A stretch of 64,000 bases of DNA from NCBI GenBank assembly GCA_023701135.1, contig JAMPXP010000001.1, positions 248,001-312,000 of the forward strand, given 5' to 3'. Positions 61,601-64,000 of the stretch are shown one piece after another; position 1 is the first letter of the stretch; every line of letters begins with the position of its first letter. The notes beneath the pieces were generated by a model. That model was given only the letters and a program-made list of their open reading frames with translations, did not search any database and was not told the origin of the DNA. The position numbers and the translations under genes are program-made. The stretch comes from Desulfobacula sp. (GTDB lineage: Bacteria; Desulfobacterota; Desulfobacteria; Desulfobacterales; Desulfobacteraceae).

Positions 61601-63144
61601 CAGGTGGCATAACTGCCTGAATTGCTGGTATACCGGGAACTGCTTTCATATTCATTGCTTGCTCCAGATTCGCCCCAGGAGCCTGTTTCCTGGTACCTTG
61701 AATCCTTATTGTCGATAATGATACTGTCGGTTTCCACCTGGATGGGCAGAACCGGTTGTCTTAACCCCGTATTAATGGAATAAAACCCCACATAAACCCA
61801 GGAAAGATCGTCAATGGCCCCGGCAACGGCCGCCTTGGCAGTCAGCTCTCTTTTCCGATAAAATGAAAACCAGTTGGCAAAATTCTGGATGTCTTCGGCA
61901 TCGGTGGCATATCCCACCAGATTCCCGTCTTCATCATATTTGCCGGCCTTTACCCCATTTGGAACCGAGCCTTCACTGACAAAAAACAGTTCTCCTGAAT
62001 CATCAATATAACCATCCGAGTCATTGTCATCAAACCGATAATAGGCCCGGTCATCCAGATGACCGTCACTGTTGGTGTCCACAAAATTCACCAGATAGAT
62101 ATCTTCACCGGCATCTTTTAGGCCGTTGCCGTTTAAATCATTGATCATAAAATAATGGGCGTTTTTGATACTGATGGTTTCGGTATAAAACCGAACCGCA
62201 TCGGCACTGTATGTACTCATGCCCGGAATATCCGGATCAAGCTGGATATATTGGGAGTTATTGGCCAGAAAATAGAATTCACCCAGATCATTCCATTGGC
62301 CTGCGGTGTTCTGCATATTATAAGGCCCCAGGGTGTCTGTGACGCCGTTATGGTTCACCTTGTAATAAACCGTGGTATCCCGGCTGGTATTGGATGTCCA
62401 CCAGACGGCAACCTTGTATTTCCCGGCAGAAGGGATCGTCGGGGTCCATCTGACCCAGTCGTTGACGGCATCGTTCGTGGCAGTGGTATGGTAATAATCT
62501 GTCAGATAATAGGGGTATCCGTTTCCGCTGGTCAGGTTCCAGGCAGCAGGCGTGTTTAAGGAAAAAACATTTCCCGCGGCATTGTTGGCATTATTGTTAT
62601 CAACCACAAAGTCCACGGCAGCATGTTTGGGAATATTGAAATATTCCCCATCCATATTGAATTTTGAACTGGTAGCCGTGGTATTATTGGGGTTGGACCA
62701 GGGCTCATCAATGCTGGCATCGGTCTTATTGGGCCAGGGGGCGTAATGGGCATTGGGATTATAAAAAATTTTATTATACCCGGACCACTGGGATTGCCAC
62801 TCCCGCCTTCTGGTTGAATCAAGTTCATAGCCGTTGGCATATTCCCTGTCGTTTGAATTGATATAAGCTGAATCCGGGTATAAATAATATTTTCCTTCAT
62901 ATAAGCCATCGCTTTCAGTGGTCATGAACTCCCAATCCATGCTGCCTGAATTGTCCAGAACAAACATGATATTGGATGGCGCCGACTGGGCTTTGGTTTC
63001 CATGGGAACATCACTGATATCCACAATACAGGCGCCCTGAGCATTCCGGATAAGACCAAAGAGAAGAATCAGTACACCGGCAAGATATCTTGATCTGAAA
63101 ATAATATTATCACAGCCGCACCAAGTTCTTGCAATCACATTCAT
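58663..63144 (-). CDS. PilY1-type pilus tip adhesin with golvesin domains
   Basis: 1493 aa. Signal about 1-38; VWA MIDAS D64-N-S-G-S; golvesin-C-like domain 1 about 178-322 (WTPTIPSAGKYKVAVWW); three Ca-loop repeats about 335-385 (DLNGNGLKD, DTNSDGHLDD, DNDSDGYIDD); golvesin-like domain 2 about 475-602 (WTPDIPATENYKVYVWY); remainder of VWA (FAVVMTDGYWNG) near 680; PilY1 beta-propeller in the C-terminal half with a Ca site (DVNFDLIADYVYAGDLKGNL). Type IV pilus biogenesis, retraction control and adhesion are the known roles. Confidence 0.9.
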   Translation of the reverse strand: MNVIARTWCGCDNIIFRSRYLAGVLILLFGLIRNAQGACIVDISDVPMETKAQSAPSNIMFVLDNSGSMDWEFMTTESDGLYEGKYYLYPDSAYINSNDREYANGYELDSTRRREWQSQWSGYNKIFYNPNAHYAPWPNKTDASIDEPWSNPNNTTATSSKFNMDGEYFNIPKHAAVDFVVDNNNANNAAGNVFSLNTPAAWNLTSGNGYPYYLTDYYHTTATNDAVNDWVRWTPTIPSAGKYKVAVWWTSNTSRDTTVYYKVNHNGVTDTLGPYNMQNTAGQWNDLGEFYFLANNSQYIQLDPDIPGMSTYSADAVRFYTETISIKNAHYFMINDLNGNGLKDAGEDIYLVNFVDTNSDGHLDDRAYYRFDDNDSDGYIDDSGELFFVSEGSVPNGVKAGKYDEDGNLVGYATDAEDIQNFANWFSFYRKRELTAKAAVAGAIDDLSWVYVGFYSINTGLRQPVLPIQVETDSIIIDNKDSRYQETGSWGESGASNEYESSSRYTSNSGSYATWTPDIPATENYKVYVWYTYVSTRDTNAKYTVHHSSGDSIFRLNQKVNYSQWVELGEFNFTAGTSGYVRVTRDGSSTQSSTSADAVKFVSTSGTGVEIDETNNLLSMLYAMDSSGNTPLRLALDNVGKYFDMDDGDTGGLGSSPYAAAEDGGGCQQSFAVVMTDGYWNGSDPSVGNQDADTASPFDGSPYADAYSNTLADVAMKYYKNDIADSLDNIVPTNSCDPANHQHMVTYTVSFGVTGTLTPGNYHSCLLDGSTPAWPNPWAGDRQKIDDLYHAAINGRGLFFSASDPQELVTALVDVTSNIASRMSSGASVSVNGDELNTGTVLYQASYVSGSWIGDVTAYPIDAVTGEIKKDETDILWHASDKLQLIDWTDRNIVSYDPVADSGIAFDYASLNAAQKILLNSDANVVDYIKGKEIAGFRSRTKKLGDIVHSAPLLLGNTIYSGGNDGMLHAFNALTGEERFAYVPSLILDNFHNDSDPNRSFYKSAYEHLFFVDLTPFARKNVDVDGEAGGNITLLVGGLGKGGKGYYGLDITNADMKTYNSDLDDIKAMVKWEYPVAADDDMGYSYSMPIIVKSNATAVEDVTKKKWVVIFGNGYGSTNDKSVLYILNADGTLLRKIDTEAAGCNGLSTPSVVDVNFDLIADYVYAGDLKGNLWKFDIRDADPTNWEVAFKDTDGNPAPLFSAPGKPITSKPDVMQHCNSGYENNTLICAGHKETKGYMVFFGTGKYLEEDDRTSTDSQYVFGIWDFGDDVDDSEYLGAFTEGGTPQLSNLGQDVQLIEQTEIFGAYVLGDFLRVLSDNTPDWTVACDATVGQDPDPDPTIYPPKTTAANAGWYFKLPIAGERIIKDVIVRDRKLIYLTFTPDTSPCSGGGNSIIHEVDACSGGRLTSAQFDISKDRLIDSKDLIDIGLVDGSGNPILVAPSGIRKSGMLHSPVFVRFPDQPVEMKIFSSSAGTTETVFETNEPKGMFYWRNN

Positions 63145-63152
63145 GATTCCTC

Positions 63153-63671
63153 CTAAAACCTTCTTAAATATCCTATTTCAATGATGGACCGCCCCCCGTT
63201 CCATTGGGACAGGCCGAATACCGAATATTCATACAGCCGTGTAGATCCCATATCCAAGGAGCTTCCTGGCCTTACCCCTTTGGCATTGGCGGCAAAGGAA
63301 GCGGTTGGATCAACAACGGCAGGATCGGAATTGTCATTGACATTCCCGCTGGCCGGGCCTAAATTCTGCCAATTGGCTGGTGTTGAAAAATCTATGGCAT
63401 TATCATTCAACCAATCATACCCGGTTGTATTGGCAATGAGCTGCACTTCAGGATTTGATTCTTGTTCAATCCGCTGCGCACCTTCATAAACGCCTGCCTC
63501 GGCATAATAAAAATTCTGATTGTGGATTTTTTCATTCCGGACGATTTTAAGTTCAACCGTACTGGTGGTGGAGGCAGAGATGCCGATGATGGTAAGAACC
63601 GCCAGTATGATCAAAGCCAGAACAATGGCGGAACCATTTTCATTATCCAGGGGATTGACAACCGTTTTCAT
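63153..63671 (-). CDS. PilX-like minor pilin/assembly protein
   Basis: 172 aa. N-terminal hydrophobic helix of the PilX type (NGSAIVLALIILAVLTIIGISASTT) and FYYAEAGVYEGAQRIEQ, then a short beta domain. Sits 8 bp upstream of pilY1, the usual pilX-pilY1 order. A primes pilus assembly in studied systems. Confidence 0.85.
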   Translation of the reverse strand: MKTVVNPLDNENGSAIVLALIILAVLTIIGISASTTSTVELKIVRNEKIHNQNFYYAEAGVYEGAQRIEQESNPEVQLIANTTGYDWLNDNAIDFSTPANWQNLGPASGNVNDNSDPAVVDPTASFAANAKGVRPGSSLDMGSTRLYEYSVFGLSQWNGGRSIIEIGYLRRF

Positions 63672-63696
63672 ATCGTCTCCATATCGGTTTAGGATT

Positions 63697-64000
63697 TTAG
63701 ATATTTCTTGCTTTTAAAAAAGAGATCCTGCTTCTTTCAACCCCGGAAGGGTCAAATACCTGGACCAGAATTCTCATGGCATCATTGGTTCCGTCTGCGT
63801 CCAGATCAGACTGGTTCTGTATGGTCATCTGAACCCTGTAGCCGTCCGCATTCACGATATCGCTGTCGGCTACATTGTTGAAAGGGATCGAGAGTGTCGA
63901 TTCTATAAGGCCCTGGGCAAAGGCGGAAGCTTCTAAATGTTTTCTGGCATTGGCATTGCCGTTTACCGAAGAAATCTGCATGGTGGCAACACCCAGGATA
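63697..64000 (-). CDS. PilV-like minor pilin, partial (runs off window)
   Basis: The frame stays open to 64000 and reads ...LGVATMQISSVNGNANARKHL, the distal part of a prepilin N-terminal helix like PilV (G-x-x-x-MQ). The ATG at 63981 is therefore internal. The mature part (SLSIPFNNVAD...) continues to 63697. The leader peptide and start lie beyond the window. Confidence 0.75.
   Translation of the reverse strand, partial: ILGVATMQISSVNGNANARKHLEASAFAQGLIESTLSIPFNNVADSDIVNADGYRVQMTIQNQSDLDADGTNDAMRILVQVFDPSGVERSRISFLKARNI

Noticed and set aside
1..64000. CRISPR arrays, insertion sequences, rRNA genes
   Set aside because: No regularly spaced repeats, transposase motifs with terminal inverted repeats, or rRNA signature sequences were seen on either strand.

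Overview
The window reads as a chromosomal segment of a mesophilic Gram-negative bacterium, most likely a sulfate reducer of the Desulfobacterota (Desulfobacteraceae type). This is inferred from the protein flavour and from gene orders such as coaBC-udg-xerC-hslV-hslU-argB-argD-argF-argH, ribF-def-fmt-rsmB-rpe and map-miaB-DUF4911. No database search was run, so all family names rest on motif and sequence recognition. Most of the window is housekeeping DNA, packed into short operons with many 4-bp or longer overlaps.

Layout. 1-8432: tRNA(CAT), rpoD-dnaG, hisB-hisA, a zincin-motif (SprA-related) protein, an isochorismatase-fold hydrolase, a short flagellar rod-type protein and two lipoproteins. 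8440-18430: a complete-looking filamentous phage (inovirus) prophage inserted in the 3' end of a tRNA-Leu gene. 18406-18695: two tRNA-Leu genes and their promoter. 18725-24306: ribF-def-fmt-rsmB-rpe-MFS. 24376-31199: YihY-family protein, B12/radical SAM protein, plsC-map-miaB-DUF4911 and a nitroreductase. 31371-38937: recJ, a hypothetical, a ydbL/ynbE/ydbH-type envelope lipid-transport set, a rhomboid fused to a DnaJ-C-like tail, a molybdenum-carrier-like protein and an HD-domain protein. 38939-46157: a response regulator with a problematic start, a dynamin-like GTPase, AlgH, manC, an ArsR-methyltransferase, a metal-dependent hydrolase and a universal stress protein. 46295-46451: tRNA-Cys and tRNA-Gly. 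46506-57738: one long leftward run from coaBC to pgsA. 57822-64000: a type IV pilus minor pilin/PilY1 cluster that runs off the window.

The prophage is the accessory element of interest. Its gene order matches that of Ff phages: ssDNA-binding protein (V), a short hydrophobic protein (VII-like), a leaderless paralogue of the major coat protein, another short hydrophobic protein (IX-like), the major coat protein with signal peptide (VIII), a rho-independent terminator, the adhesin (III), a VI-like protein and the Zot ATPase (I). A putative C5 DNA methyltransferase, a structured intergenic region, an HUH replication initiator and a tyrosine integrase follow. The left end carries a divergent repressor/operator and an AT-rich three-TM cargo protein of unknown function. 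No secretin (pIV) gene is present, so export presumably uses a host secretin. The 28-bp attL/attR cores and matched integrase arm-type repeats on the phage side of each core define the element precisely (circular form about 9,963 bp).

The most interesting observations are the leaderless coat paralogue, the stacked hairpins at the start of rep (candidate replication origin), the cargo protein, the symmetric arm sites, the split VWA/golvesin architecture of the PilY1 protein, a DNA-glycosylase-like protein that has lost its catalytic and Fe-S motifs, and a receiver-domain gene with no normal start codon.
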